Positions 24,930 to 33,772 of a DNA stretch of 44,635 bases are shown in pieces; the first letter of the stretch is position 1, and each line of letters starts with the position of its first letter. Source of the stretch: Synechococcus sp. ATX 2A4 (GTDB lineage: Bacteria > Cyanobacteriota > Cyanobacteriia > PCC-6307 > Cyanobiaceae); assembly GCF_024346375.1 (NCBI RefSeq), contig NZ_JAGQCV010000016.1, positions 1 through 44,635 on the forward strand. The letters are read 5' to 3'. Both the position numbers and the translations under genes were made by a program. The notes below the pieces were generated by a model. It did no database searches. It had not been told where the DNA came from and saw only the letters and a program-made list of their open reading frames with translations.

Positions 24930-25544
24930 TCATTGGGCCGGACCTGACCGATCTGCAGGTGCTTCCGGCGGCTGCGGAGGCTCCTTCAGCACCTCGGGCA
25001 GCGCCGCCAGCAGCTGCTCGGCCACTGCCTGCGGCGAACGGCCGTCCTGCAGCACCTGCAGATCGGCTTCGGCGTACAGCGGCCGGCGCTGCTGCAGCAA
25101 CTCCCGCAGCCGGGCGGCTGGATCTGCGCTCTGCATCAGCGGGCGGGGGGTGGGATCGGCGGCGAGCCTCTCCAGCAGCAGCTGTTCTGGGGCATCCAGC
25201 CACACCACCACCCCCTGCCGCAGCTGCCCCCAGTTGCCCGGCCGCGTGACCACACCGCCGCCGGTGGCCACCACCAGCGAGTGCCAGCTGGCGATGCTGC
25301 TGAGCACCTGCGTTTCCAGCTGTCTGAATCCCGCTTCCCCATCGGCTTCGAACACCGCGGCGATCGAACGCCCGGCCGCCGTCTCGATCACCTGGTCCGC
25401 GTCGATGAAGTGATAGCCGAGGGCTTCGGCCAGGGGCCGTCCCACGGAACTCTTGCCCGCCCCCATCATTCCGATCAGATAGATGTTCATGCCGCTGAGC
25501 CGTTGCCTCAGGGCCTGGTGCGGATGGGCAGGGGCGGCAGGCAT
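24930..25544 (-). CDS. aroK: Shikimate kinase
   Basis: 204 residues from ATG 25544 (a longer frame to 25616 is open but lies in the promoter region). Walker A loop GMMGAGKSSVG at 25-35, shikimate-binding FIDADQ (47-52), VVATGGGVV (91-99) and a lid-region Arg in PTPRPLM. It phosphorylates shikimate with ATP in the pathway to chorismate and aromatic amino acids. An unusual proline-rich tail of about 20 residues ends the protein. Confidence 0.95.
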   Translation of the reverse strand: MPAAPAHPHQALRQRLSGMNIYLIGMMGAGKSSVGRPLAEALGYHFIDADQVIETAAGRSIAAVFEADGEAGFRQLETQVLSSIASWHSLVVATGGGVVTRPGNWGQLRQGVVVWLDAPEQLLLERLAADPTPRPLMQSADPAARLRELLQQRRPLYAEADLQVLQDGRSPQAVAEQLLAALPEVLKEPPQPPEAPADRSGPAQ

Positions 25545-25606
25545 GGTCGGGGAATGGAACGGCGCAGGGAGGAGATCCCTAGGATGGCTCCTGAGGCTTC
25601 CCGGTG

Positions 25607-26530
25607 ATGACGGCAACTGCCACCAGATCCCCCCGCCATGGCCGCGGCCGCGGCTGCGTGATCACCCGCAGGGCCACCTTCAGTGCCAGCCATCTGTATG
25701 CCCTGCCTGAGCTCACGCCGGAGCAGAACCAGCAGCGCTTCGGCCGCTGCAGCCTGGCTCCAGGCCATGGCCACAACTACGAATTGATCGTGGCGATGGC
25801 CGGCCCGCTTGATGGCGACGGCATGGTGCTGAACCTCTCTGAGGTGAAGCACGCCATTCGTCGTGAGGTCACCGAAGCGCTCGATTTCCGGTTCCTCAAC
25901 GATTGCTGGCCGGAGTTCGATCTGCATCGGCCCGAGGGCCGTCTGCCCACCACCGAAGCCCTTTGCCAGGTGATCTGGCAGCGTCTGGCTCCCCACCTGC
26001 CGGTGGTGGGTCTGCGCCTCTACGAGCAATCCACCCTCTGGGCCGATGTCCTCGGCGATTCCATGGAAGCCTTCCTCTCGATCCGCACCCACTTCGCCGC
26101 TGCCCACCGTCTGGCCCGGCCCGAGCTCTCGATGGCTGAAAACGAGGCCATCTACGGCAAGTGCGCCCGCCCGCACGGCCACGGCCATAACTACCTGCTT
26201 GACGTCACCGTGCGCGGCACGATTGATGCCCGCACCGGCATGGTCTGCGATCTGGCCGAGCTGCAGCGGGTGGTGAACGAGCTGGTGGTCGAGCCGTTTG
26301 ATCACACCTTCCTCAACAAGGATGTGGCCCATTTCGCCGACTGCGTGCCCACCGCCGAGAACATCGCGCTGCACATTGCCGATCTCCTGAGCGCTCCGGT
26401 GGCCGCCGCCGGAGCCACGCTCCACAAGGTGCGCCTTCAGGAGAGCCCCAACAACGCTGCCGAGGTCTACGCCGAGGTGCCGCAGCTGGAGATGCGCCCC
26501 CAGGCGCTCGAAGCCCTCGCCTACGCCTGA
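25607..26530 (+). CDS. Double-domain 6-pyruvoyl-tetrahydropterin synthase / QueD-type protein
   Basis: 307 residues from ATG 25607. There are two PTPS/QueD domains in one chain. Domain 1 (about 17-150) has the zinc His pattern FSASHLY (His29) and GHGHNYEL (His54, His56) with Cys48. Domain 2 (about 155-300) has FAAAHRL (His167), CARPHGHGHNYLL (Cys186, His192, His194) and LQESPNN. Both keep the metal ligands and a C-terminal Glu, so both could be active. QueD makes 6-carboxytetrahydropterin in queuosine synthesis; PTPS makes pyruvoyl-tetrahydropterin; which applies cannot be settled here. Single-domain enzymes are about 120-150 residues. The stop overlaps the likely start of the RibD-like gene. 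Confidence 0.9.
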   Translation: MTATATRSPRHGRGRGCVITRRATFSASHLYALPELTPEQNQQRFGRCSLAPGHGHNYELIVAMAGPLDGDGMVLNLSEVKHAIRREVTEALDFRFLNDCWPEFDLHRPEGRLPTTEALCQVIWQRLAPHLPVVGLRLYEQSTLWADVLGDSMEAFLSIRTHFAAAHRLARPELSMAENEAIYGKCARPHGHGHNYLLDVTVRGTIDARTGMVCDLAELQRVVNELVVEPFDHTFLNKDVAHFADCVPTAENIALHIADLLSAPVAAAGATLHKVRLQESPNNAAEVYAEVPQLEMRPQALEALAYA

Positions 26531-27228
26531 GCCACTCCGCCGCCACCCCCCCGCTGCCCCAGCTGCGGCTGGTGCTGGCCATCAGCCTTGATGGCCGCCT
26601 CGCGCCCGCCGGGGGCGGCGCAGCTCAGTTCGGCGGCGCCGGTGATCGTGCCGTGCTGGAAGCGTCCCTGGCCTGGGCGGATGGCTGCCTGATCGGAGCC
26701 CGCACCCTCCGCGTGCACGGCACCACCTGCTTGATCCGCGAGCCTGGCTTGCTGGCCCGGCGCGCCGCCCAGGGCCGTTCACCGCAGCCGCTGGCCGTGG
26801 TGGTCAGCCGCAGCGGCCAGATTGCGCCCACGCTGCCGTTTTTCAGCCAGCCGCTGCGGCGCTGGCTGCTGCAGGCCGCCGACCCGGCCCCATTGCTCCT
26901 GCCGGTGCCCCCCGGCTTCGAGCGACGGTTGGAACTGGGCCACTGGGCCGCCTCTCTGGCTGAGCTGCGTGCCCTGGGGCTGGAGCGTCTGGTGCTGCTT
27001 GGGGGCGCCGAGCTGGCGGGTGCCCTGCTGAGTGCCCAGCTGGTGGATGAACTGCAGCTCACCCTGTGCCCGCTCCTGCTGGGTGGGCCCCACACCTGGC
27101 TGCCGGCGGCTGCGCTGGCCGCGCCATCGGCGTGGGAGTTGGTGGAGCACCACGACCTTGGCGGCGGGGAGCTGCTGCTGCGCTACCGGCGCCCAGCGGC
27201 TCTGGCCTGTGCTCAGCGGGAGCCCTGA
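26527..27228 (+). CDS. RibD C-terminal-type reductase (riboflavin pathway)
   Basis: RibD_C fold: LRLVLAISLDGRLAP at the start (usual family pattern: start strand, then SLDG), a central SLAWADGCLIGARTLRVHG, and LVLLGGAELAGALLSAQLVD with LTLCPLLLGG near the end. The family reduces 5-amino-6-ribosylaminouracil phosphate with NADPH. The first standard start codon is GTG 26572, in the middle of the first beta-strand. The frame is open further back with only CTG, and CTG 26527 overlaps the stop of the PTPS gene as CTGA. I give 26527 (233 residues) as the likely true start; 26572 gives 218. There is no deaminase domain. Confidence 0.75.
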   Translation: MSHSAATPPLPQLRLVLAISLDGRLAPAGGGAAQFGGAGDRAVLEASLAWADGCLIGARTLRVHGTTCLIREPGLLARRAAQGRSPQPLAVVVSRSGQIAPTLPFFSQPLRRWLLQAADPAPLLLPVPPGFERRLELGHWAASLAELRALGLERLVLLGGAELAGALLSAQLVDELQLTLCPLLLGGPHTWLPAAALAAPSAWELVEHHDLGGGELLLRYRRPAALACAQREP

Positions 27229-27656
27229 GGGCTGAAGCGGCGCCCGAGATCCTCCAGCGACACATCCTTCAGGCTCTCAGCCGGCAGGCCCAGCAGCTTG
27301 GCGGCGCAACGCTTGGCCACCGCCTCGCTGTCGTCGCCGAAGCGGCCGCCCAACATTTCGGTGATCACACCAAAGGTGCGGCCTGTGGCTTCCGATTCCC
27401 GGATCAAGCAGGTGCTCACCGGCCCCGCCAGCTGGCGGCAGGGTTGCCGCAGGCTCCGCTCCAGCCCTGCCGTGCCCCCTGCGCCCAGGCGCACGCACAA
27501 TTCGGCCAACCGGTTCTCCAGCTGGGGGCGCATCAGCAGCAGCAGGGGCTGCAGCAGACTCGCCGCCGCCCGCTGCCCGCTGCCGGCGGTGACAACGAGC
27601 AGGCCGAGCCCCAGCAGCCAGGCCAGGGCGTGTTGTTTGGCGGTTCCGTGGCGCAC
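27213..27656 (-). CDS. Small exported protein, function unknown
   Basis: 147 residues from GTG 27656, chosen because AGGAG lies about 10 nt upstream; GTG 27701 would add a charged N-terminus. A signal peptide (ALAWLLGLGLLVVTAGSG) precedes a helical, soluble region with four Cys (ELCVRLG, QPCRQL, STCLIRESE, KRCAAK), possibly two disulfides in the periplasm or lumen. I recognise no family. Its 3' end overlaps the RibD-like gene by 16 bp. Confidence 0.55.
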   Translation of the reverse strand: MRHGTAKQHALAWLLGLGLLVVTAGSGQRAAASLLQPLLLLMRPQLENRLAELCVRLGAGGTAGLERSLRQPCRQLAGPVSTCLIRESEATGRTFGVITEMLGGRFGDDSEAVAKRCAAKLLGLPAESLKDVSLEDLGRRFSPQGSR

Positions 27657-27718
27657 CGTAATCCGGCTCCTGTGGTTAGTTTTGCGTGCGATGCGATGCA
27701 CGAGCGTGGTGCGGCGGC

Positions 27719-28897
27719 ATGGCTGAACTCGAGACCCGCTGGCACCCGTCCACCGCCGGACTCAGCGAAGCCCAGTGGCAGGAACTCTGTGGCGCGGCCC
27801 GGATCCCCTTCTTCAGCTGGCGCTGGCTGCATGGTCTGGAGGCCTCCGGCAGCATCGTTCCCCGTCAAGGATGGCAACCCTGCCATCTGGGGGTCTGGCG
27901 GGGCGAGGCGCTGGTGGCGCTGGCGCCGCTCTACCTCAAGGGCCACAGCTACGGCGAATTCGTTTTCGATCAATCCTTCGCCCAGCTCGCAGGACAGATG
28001 GGCCTGCGGTACTACCCCAAGCTGGTGGGGATGAGCCCGGTGAGCCCGGTGCAGGGGTACCGTTTTCACGTGGCCCCCGGCGAAGATGAGGCCGGTCTCA
28101 CCCGCTTGATGCTCGAAGAGATCGACCGCTTCTGCCGGGAGCAGCGGCTGTTGAGCTGCAACCTGCTGTACGTCGATCCCAGCTGGCAGCCCCTGGCGGA
28201 AGCGGCGGGCTGGGCCACCTGGCTCAACCAGCAGAGCCTCTGGAGCAACCCAGGTTTTGCCAGCTTCGACGACTACCTGCTCGGCTTCAATGCCAACCAG
28301 CGGCGCAACATCCGCCGTGAGCGCCGCGCCGTGGAGGAGGCGGGCCTCACGGTGAGCCCACTGGCGGGGGAGGAGATTCCGGCGGTGATGCTGCAGCGCA
28401 TGCACGGCTTCTATGAGCAGCATTGCGCTCGCTGGGGGGCCTGGGGCAGCAAATACCTCACCGAGGACTTCTTCCGCTACGCGGCCGAACACCTGCGCCC
28501 CGATCTGGTGCTGTTCAGCGCCCACCGCGGTGATCCGTTGGTGCCGGTCGCCATGTCGCTGTGCGTGCGCAGCCACGAGGGCCTGTGGGGCCGTTATTGG
28601 GGCAGCAACGAGGAGATCGAGAACCTCCACTTTGATGTCTGCTACTACGCCCCGATCGAGTGGGCGATCGGCCAGGGCCTGCGCTGGTTCGATCCCGGTG
28701 CGGGCGGTAGCCACAAGCGCCGCCGCGGCTTCGTGGCCCAGCCGCGGGCCAGCCTGCACCGCTGGAGCGACCCCCGCTTCGATCGCCTCGTGCGTCAGTG
28801 GCTGCCCCACGCCAACGCCCAGCTGCTGGAGGAGATTGAAGCCGTCAACGCAGAACTGCCGTTCTGCCGACGGGAGTTGCCCCTGGCAGCGGTCTGA
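27719..28897 (+). CDS. FemAB-like (COG3146) acyltransferase family protein
   Basis: 392 residues from ATG 27719. RIPFFSWRWLHGLEASGSI, the GQMGLRYYPKLVGMSPVSPV region, NQRRNIRRERRAV and the end WFDPGAGGSHKRRRGF are typical of the COG3146 'peptidogalycan biosynthesis' GNAT-like group, related to FemAB. Members are thought to transfer an acyl or aminoacyl group; the substrate is not established in cyanobacteria. The DUF4346 gene follows after 16 bp, likely in one operon. Confidence 0.85.
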   Translation: MAELETRWHPSTAGLSEAQWQELCGAARIPFFSWRWLHGLEASGSIVPRQGWQPCHLGVWRGEALVALAPLYLKGHSYGEFVFDQSFAQLAGQMGLRYYPKLVGMSPVSPVQGYRFHVAPGEDEAGLTRLMLEEIDRFCREQRLLSCNLLYVDPSWQPLAEAAGWATWLNQQSLWSNPGFASFDDYLLGFNANQRRNIRRERRAVEEAGLTVSPLAGEEIPAVMLQRMHGFYEQHCARWGAWGSKYLTEDFFRYAAEHLRPDLVLFSAHRGDPLVPVAMSLCVRSHEGLWGRYWGSNEEIENLHFDVCYYAPIEWAIGQGLRWFDPGAGGSHKRRRGFVAQPRASLHRWSDPRFDRLVRQWLPHANAQLLEEIEAVNAELPFCRRELPLAAV

Positions 28898-28913
28898 TTC
28901 CTACGATCAGCCG

Positions 28914-29297
28914 ATGAACACTCTCCTCTGCGAGCGCGACAGCCTCGATGAGCGGCTGTCGCAGCGCTCCATCGCCCTGGATCCCGCCGGCTACTTCCTG
29001 ATCAAGCTGGATGCCGCCGCCGGTGAATTGATCGCCGAGCACTACAGCAACGGCATCGATGACCGTGGCCTCGCCACCGACCCCGACACCGGGGAGGTGC
29101 TGAGCTGCCGTGGCACCGGACCGCGGGCCCCTCTGGCCACTTACCGGGGACGGACGGCGAAGGAACTTGGTATCCGGCTCACCGAAACCGCCGAACCGTT
29201 GCCGCTCAGCCGCCTCGACCACGCCCTCTACCTCGGGCGCGAACTGCAGAAGGCGGAAGCCTGCCTGCACATGGGACTTCCTTACATCCAGGATTAA
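28914..29297 (+). CDS. DUF4346 family protein
   Basis: 127 residues. LSQRSIALDPAGYFLIKLD, AEHYSNGIDDRGLATDPDTG, the region TYRGRTAKELGIRLTE and the end LDHALYLGRELQKAEACL match DUF4346, found mainly in cyanobacteria. Soluble, no known reaction. It is 16 bp behind the FemAB-like gene and converges on the radical SAM gene. Confidence 0.88.
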   Translation: MNTLLCERDSLDERLSQRSIALDPAGYFLIKLDAAAGELIAEHYSNGIDDRGLATDPDTGEVLSCRGTGPRAPLATYRGRTAKELGIRLTETAEPLPLSRLDHALYLGRELQKAEACLHMGLPYIQD

Positions 29298-29324
29298 AGA
29301 GCGGAGGGAAGCCCCTGCCGGCGT

Positions 29325-30929
29325 TCAGGCCGGCTGCAGCTCCTTCTCCACGCTGGTGGCGGGAGGTAGTTCAGGCGGCAGCGTCTTGAGCTGCTCCTGG
29401 ATCTCCATCGTCACCACGCTGCGGTATTCCAGGAAGTGCTCGTTGTGGGCCAGCACCACCAGGAACTGCTCCAGCTGGCTGGGATTGCGGCGGGCGATGT
29501 CGAGCATGTAGCGCCAGAAGCGGGTACGGGTGTTTCGCTTGATGCCTTGCCTCCACACCACGATGCTGAGCGCGCGCACGTCACTCATGGCGGGAAGTTT
29601 GGGCGCCCCGGTGGATGGCCGCAGGAACTGGTGCCAGCGGGGTGTGCCCACCTTGAGGTAGTAGCTGTGCACCCGGTCCATGTAAGCGTTGGGCTCATAG
29701 AGCGCGCAGAACGCGTCCACGTATTCGTTGGCGATGTCGCGGATCGGCCGGGTGGGTACGAAGTTGAGCAGGTTGGTCTGGTTCACGCCCTTGGCGGCGG
29801 CTTTGTCCTGAATCAGCCGGCCTTCCTTCTCCAGCCGGTGCCACAGCCCAGTGTTCGGCAGGGCCTGGAGCATGCCCATCATCGCGGCGGGAATGCCGGT
29901 GCGGGTCACGAACTCCACGATGCGCTGGCCGGCGCCGGTCTTCTCACCGTCGAAACCAATGATGAAGCCAGCCATCACCCGGATGCCGTAGGAGGTGATC
30001 CTGTCGACGGATTCTTCCAGGGAGCTGCGGGTGTTCTGCAGTTTTCGCGCTGTTTCGAGGCTGGCTTCATCCGGAGTTTCGATGCCCAGGAACACGCTGT
30101 CGAAGCGGCTCTCGGCCATCATCTGCATCATTTCGTCGTCGGCGGCGAGATCGACGGAGGCTTCCGTGGCGAAGCTGAATGGGTAGTCGTGCTCGATCTG
30201 CCATTGCTTGAGGGCCGGCAGTAACAATTTGGCGTTGCGTTTGTTACCAATGAAGTTGTCATCCACCAGGAAGATCGAACGCCGCCAGCCCAGGTCGTAG
30301 AGGAACTGAAGTTCGGCAATCAGTTGCGCCGGTTCCTTGGTGCGAGGCTTGCGTCCATACAGCACGATGATGTCGCAGAACTCGCACTGAAAAGGGCAGC
30401 CCCGCGAGAACTGCACCGACATCGAGTCGTAAGCATCCAGCTCAAGCAGGTCGAAGCGAGGAATCGGCGTGCCGGTCACATCCGGCTTCTCACCATTGGA
30501 GCTGAAGCGGCCACTGGAGGCGCCGCTTTCGATCGCCTCGATGAACATCGGCAGGGTGATTTCCCCCTCGTCGAGCACCTTGAAGTCGGCCAGATCGAGC
30601 TCGGGTGCATCGGGTGTGGAGCTGGCGAAGGGGCCGCCCACCGCCACGGGAAGGCCGCGCTGCTTGGCGTTGGCGATCTGGGCGGCCATGTCGCCCTTCT
30701 GCACGATCATCCCGGAGATGATCACCAGTTCAGCCCAGGCCCATTCCGCCTCGGTCACTTCGCGCACGTTGCGGTCGGCCAGCTTGAACTCCCAGTGCTG
30801 CGGCAGAAGGGCCGCCACGGTCACCATGCCGAGCGGCGGCAGCAGAACTTTCCGGTTGACGAGCTCGAGGATCTTCTCGTAGCTCCAGAACGTCTTTGGA
30901 AATTCCGGGTAGATGAGCAGGGCGCGCAT
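29325..30929 (-). CDS. B12-binding radical SAM protein with DUF4070
   Basis: 534 residues from ATG 30929. A cobalamin-binding-type N-terminal Rossmann domain (MRALLIYPEFPKTFWSYEKI, VNRKVLLPPLG) is followed by the [4Fe-4S] motif SRGCPFQCEFCD (Cys178, 182, 185), the SAM-binding EASVDLA and FLGIETPDE, and a DUF4070-type C-terminal part (about 400-534). The N-terminal domain lacks an obvious DxHxxG, so base-off B12 binding through His is doubtful. Likely a methyl transfer or radical modification at a membrane-related substrate; the relevant one is not known. Not near any carotenoid or chlorophyll enzyme that would explain it. Confidence 0.88.
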   Translation of the reverse strand: MRALLIYPEFPKTFWSYEKILELVNRKVLLPPLGMVTVAALLPQHWEFKLADRNVREVTEAEWAWAELVIISGMIVQKGDMAAQIANAKQRGLPVAVGGPFASSTPDAPELDLADFKVLDEGEITLPMFIEAIESGASSGRFSSNGEKPDVTGTPIPRFDLLELDAYDSMSVQFSRGCPFQCEFCDIIVLYGRKPRTKEPAQLIAELQFLYDLGWRRSIFLVDDNFIGNKRNAKLLLPALKQWQIEHDYPFSFATEASVDLAADDEMMQMMAESRFDSVFLGIETPDEASLETARKLQNTRSSLEESVDRITSYGIRVMAGFIIGFDGEKTGAGQRIVEFVTRTGIPAAMMGMLQALPNTGLWHRLEKEGRLIQDKAAAKGVNQTNLLNFVPTRPIRDIANEYVDAFCALYEPNAYMDRVHSYYLKVGTPRWHQFLRPSTGAPKLPAMSDVRALSIVVWRQGIKRNTRTRFWRYMLDIARRNPSQLEQFLVVLAHNEHFLEYRSVVTMEIQEQLKTLPPELPPATSVEKELQPA

Positions 30930-31039
30930 GCCGTTCCGGGTCAGGGTGAGACACGTAACCCACGCCGCAGGAGGCGGCAGGGAACTGCCGTGAGTAGCAG
31001 CCACCCTAGGGGCTCCCCAAGGAAGCAGACTTGTTCTGC

Positions 31040-31045
31040 TCTAAT
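31040..31045 (+). promoter_or_regulatory. Possible extended -10 promoter for the PetL-like gene
   Basis: TGCTCTAAT (31037-31045) is one base from the extended -10 consensus TGnTATAAT. A start near 31052 would leave a leader of about 20 nt before ATG 31072. No -35 box is visible. Confidence 0.35.
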
Positions 31046-31071
31046 GGGTGGACGATTTCACATCCATCGCC

Positions 31072-31164
31072 ATGGGCATTGCGCTGTATCTGGCTCTTGT
31101 GGTTGGTGGTCTGGTCACCGCCTTCGCCATCACCACCGTGCTGCGCGGCATCAAGCTGATCTGA
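31072..31164 (+). CDS. petL: Possible cytochrome b6f subunit PetL
   Basis: 30 residues, too short for normal gene finding: MGIALYLALVVGGLV, then a hydrophobic run, ending LRGIKLI. PetL is a one-helix subunit of about 30 residues that stabilises the b6f dimer, and known cyanobacterial PetL proteins end in a similar basic stretch before KLI. One predicted helix fills almost the whole chain. No clear ribosome binding site. It stands alone between the divergent radical SAM gene and the decayed MFS gene, antisense to the open tail of the latter. A different one-helix thylakoid subunit is possible. Confidence 0.55.
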   Translation: MGIALYLALVVGGLVTAFAITTVLRGIKLI

Positions 31165-31236
31165 AGCCGCGTCAGCCCAGTCCCGGCCACGTCCTACGCC
31201 GCTCGGCCGCTCATTGCCGCCAGCTGTTCTGAGCCC

Positions 31237-32132
31237 TTCAGCCTCCTGGAGCAGCAGCCGGCCCCAGCCTCGCGCCAGCTTCATCACGGCGAGTGCCATC
31301 CCCACCGACCCCATCAGGGCAAAGGTGGCCGGAACCCCCACCCTGAGGCAGAGGGTGGCTTCCAGCAGCCCGCTCAGCCCTCTGCCGCCGAGAACGGCGA
31401 TCTGAGCCAGCCCGGCCGCCAGCACGCTGGTGAACGGGCCCAGGTCCTGCGGACTGGGTCCGAGCACCTCCGCGGCGATCAACGGTGCCAGCTCCGGATG
31501 AAAGAACACCGCCAGGCAGGCCAGCCCGGTGAACACCAGCACGTGATGCGGCGTCAGCAGCCACACCACCGCGGCGATCGGCAGCAGATAGGAGGCGGCA
31601 TCGATCGTGAGCGTGGCCGCCGGACCAGTCAGGGCCAGCAGCACCCCGCCCACCAGGGGGCCCACCAGTTTCCCCTCGTTGAACACCACCGCGAAACTGG
31701 CCAGATAGAGAGGAGAGTTGGTTGCTGGGGTTCGTCCACCAACAAGGGGCAATATTTCTGGCGCGCCGTGGGCTCAAAGGCGCCGGAGACCCCCACCACC
31801 AGGGTTCTCAACATCAGCAGCGCCACCTGAGCCGTTCCGGTGAGCAGGGGAATGGTGATCGCCCCGAGGGCGGCGCCGCCCACCAGCCCCCATTGGGACA
31901 GCACCGGGATCCGCCCACAGCCCAAACGGTCGGTGAGCACTCCTGCCTGGCCGCTCACCAGCAGACTGGGCAGGGCCAGGCCTGCGAAATTGACGGCAAG
32001 CAGCAAGGGGTTGCGCGTGCCGTTCATCAGGATCCAGGCCTTGGCCGTGATGCCTGCGAAGGATCCGGCCGTGCTCACCCCTGAAGCGATCAGGAAGGTG
32101 GTGCGTTGATGCCGTCGGATCCAGTCCTTCAA
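31237..32132 (-). pseudogene. Decayed MFS transporter, frameshifted
   Basis: It starts at TTG 32132 ([19 protein letters not shown]), coupled to rimO as TTGA. Frame 1 is a good MFS N-terminal half, with the family loop SGQAGVLTDRLGCGRIPVLS, up to ARQKYCPLLVDEPQQPT near 31716. Homology then continues one frame back (NSPLYLASFAVVFNEGKLVG onward), so one base has been lost near 31716-31735. About 160 further residues show membrane segments, but the loop between the halves and some second-half helices seem missing, and no stop comes until 31006. So it is probably non-functional. A sequencing error could explain the frameshift, but not the missing helices. Confidence 0.75.
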
Positions 32133-33604
32133 TCGCTGTTGCCGCGCGAGGCTCGCGCCTGAAGCACCATCGCCGCTGTGCCCACCACTTCCCCTTCCAG
32201 GTCGTAGGGATGGGCCGCGGTGATCCGCACCGGCACCATCTGGCCCGGCGAAGCCGTCAGGCCGCCCTCGCCAGGCTTCACCCGCACATCGCCATCCACA
32301 TCGGGCGCGAAGCGGGCGCAGCGTCCGATCAGTTCGCCGCTGGCAGGGTTCTCCTGCTCGATCAGCACATCGACGATCCGGCCCACCCAGGCGCCGTTGC
32401 GTTCGGCGGCGATCGGCTGTTGCACTTCCATCAGCCGGTTGCGGCGCTGCTGGGCCACGGCGGCGGGCACGGCATCGGGCAGATCGACGGCCGCCGTTCC
32501 CTCCTCGGGCGAAAAGGTGAACACACCCACGTGATCGAAGCGCTGCGTGGTCACGAAGTTGAGCAGGTGCTCGAAGTGCTCCTCGGTTTCGCCCGGAAAG
32601 CCCACGATGAAGGTGGTGCGCAGCACCGCTTCCGGCAGCAGCTCGCGGATGCGATCGAGCAGATCGCCGTTCACATTCGCCTGCCAGGGGCGGTTCATGG
32701 CCCTCAGCACGTCGGGATGGCTGTGCTGCAGGGGTAGATCCAGGTAGGGCAGCACGTTGGCCACCTCCCGGTAGGCGGCGAGCACCGGAGGCGTCAGGCC
32801 GGTGGGATAGGCGTAGTGCACCCGGATCCAGGGGATCTCCACCTCGCCGAGCGCGCGCAACAGCTCCGCCAGCTGCGGACGCCCATAGAGGTCGAGGCCG
32901 TAATTGGTGGTGATCTGGCTGATCAGGATCAGCTCCTTCACCCCCTGAGCCGCCAGTTGCCGTGCTTCGGCCACGATCGACTCGATCGTGCGGGAGCGCT
33001 GATCGCCGCGCAGCTTGGGAATGATGCAGAAGGCGCAGCGGTAGTCGCAGCCTTCGGCCACCTTCAGGTAGGCCACCGCCTCCGATGTGGTGCGGTAGCG
33101 GGGCAGGTGCTCATCGGCCACGTAGGTGGGGGTGGCGCTCACCCGGTTCACCCGTTCACCTGCCTCCACCCGCCGCAGCACCTCCACGATGTGCTGGTAG
33201 TCGCCAGTGCCCACGATCGCCCTGGCTTCCGGCAGGGCATCCAGCAATTCCTCCTGGAAGTGCTGGGCCAGGCAGCCCGCGATGATCAGCTCCTTGCCCT
33301 GTTCGGCCAGCTCCACCAGCGTGCGTACCGATTCTTCCCGGGCGTCCTGGATGAAGCTGCAGGTGTTCACCACCACCACCGACGCCTCGCTCTCATCGGC
33401 GCTGACGCCGTAGCCGGCTTCTGCCAGCAGACCGAGCATGTGTTCGGTGTCCACCCGGTTCTTTTCGCAGCCGAGGTGCGCAAACGCCACGGTGGGCGGG
33501 CGGCTGGCTGCCGTCGGAGCTCCGGCGGGCGACTCCGGAGCGAGGGAAGGGGCGGAACCGACCACCGAGGAATCGATGCCGGCCCTGGCGGTGGCGTGGC
33601 GCAT
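32129..33604 (-). CDS. rimO: Ribosomal protein uS12 methylthiotransferase
   Basis: 491 residues from ATG 33604. UPF0004 domain with Cys46 ([12 protein letters not shown]), Cys82 ([13 protein letters not shown]) and Cys111 (AGCLAQ) for the auxiliary cluster; radical SAM Cys186, 190 and 193 ([13 protein letters not shown]); a C-terminal TRAM domain. RimO adds a methylthio group to Asp88 of ribosomal protein S12. The CEKN motif distinguishes it from MiaB. About 35 low-complexity residues precede the domain. The 3' end overlaps the MFS remnant start. Confidence 0.95.
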   Translation of the reverse strand: MRHATARAGIDSSVVGSAPSLAPESPAGAPTAASRPPTVAFAHLGCEKNRVDTEHMLGLLAEAGYGVSADESEASVVVVNTCSFIQDAREESVRTLVELAEQGKELIIAGCLAQHFQEELLDALPEARAIVGTGDYQHIVEVLRRVEAGERVNRVSATPTYVADEHLPRYRTTSEAVAYLKVAEGCDYRCAFCIIPKLRGDQRSRTIESIVAEARQLAAQGVKELILISQITTNYGLDLYGRPQLAELLRALGEVEIPWIRVHYAYPTGLTPPVLAAYREVANVLPYLDLPLQHSHPDVLRAMNRPWQANVNGDLLDRIRELLPEAVLRTTFIVGFPGETEEHFEHLLNFVTTQRFDHVGVFTFSPEEGTAAVDLPDAVPAAVAQQRRNRLMEVQQPIAAERNGAWVGRIVDVLIEQENPASGELIGRCARFAPDVDGDVRVKPGEGGLTASPGQMVPVRITAAHPYDLEGEVVGTAAMVLQARASRGNSD

Positions 33605-33772
33605 GGAGGAGGGAAGACCGGGGCCGTCGAAGGGCCAATGGATCACCCTATGGGAGAAGGGCCGGTGCTTGGCACCCACAGCGCTTCATCGTGGGCGGGT
33701 GGTGACCTCCGGCCTGCCGGTGGACGCCCTGAAACGGAAGCTGCCACAATCGCTGCAGCGAGCGTCAGTGCT

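Noticed and set aside
31715-31735. Programmed -1 frameshift in the MFS gene
   Set aside because: No slippery heptamer or downstream structure was seen, and the second half is also shortened, which points to decay.
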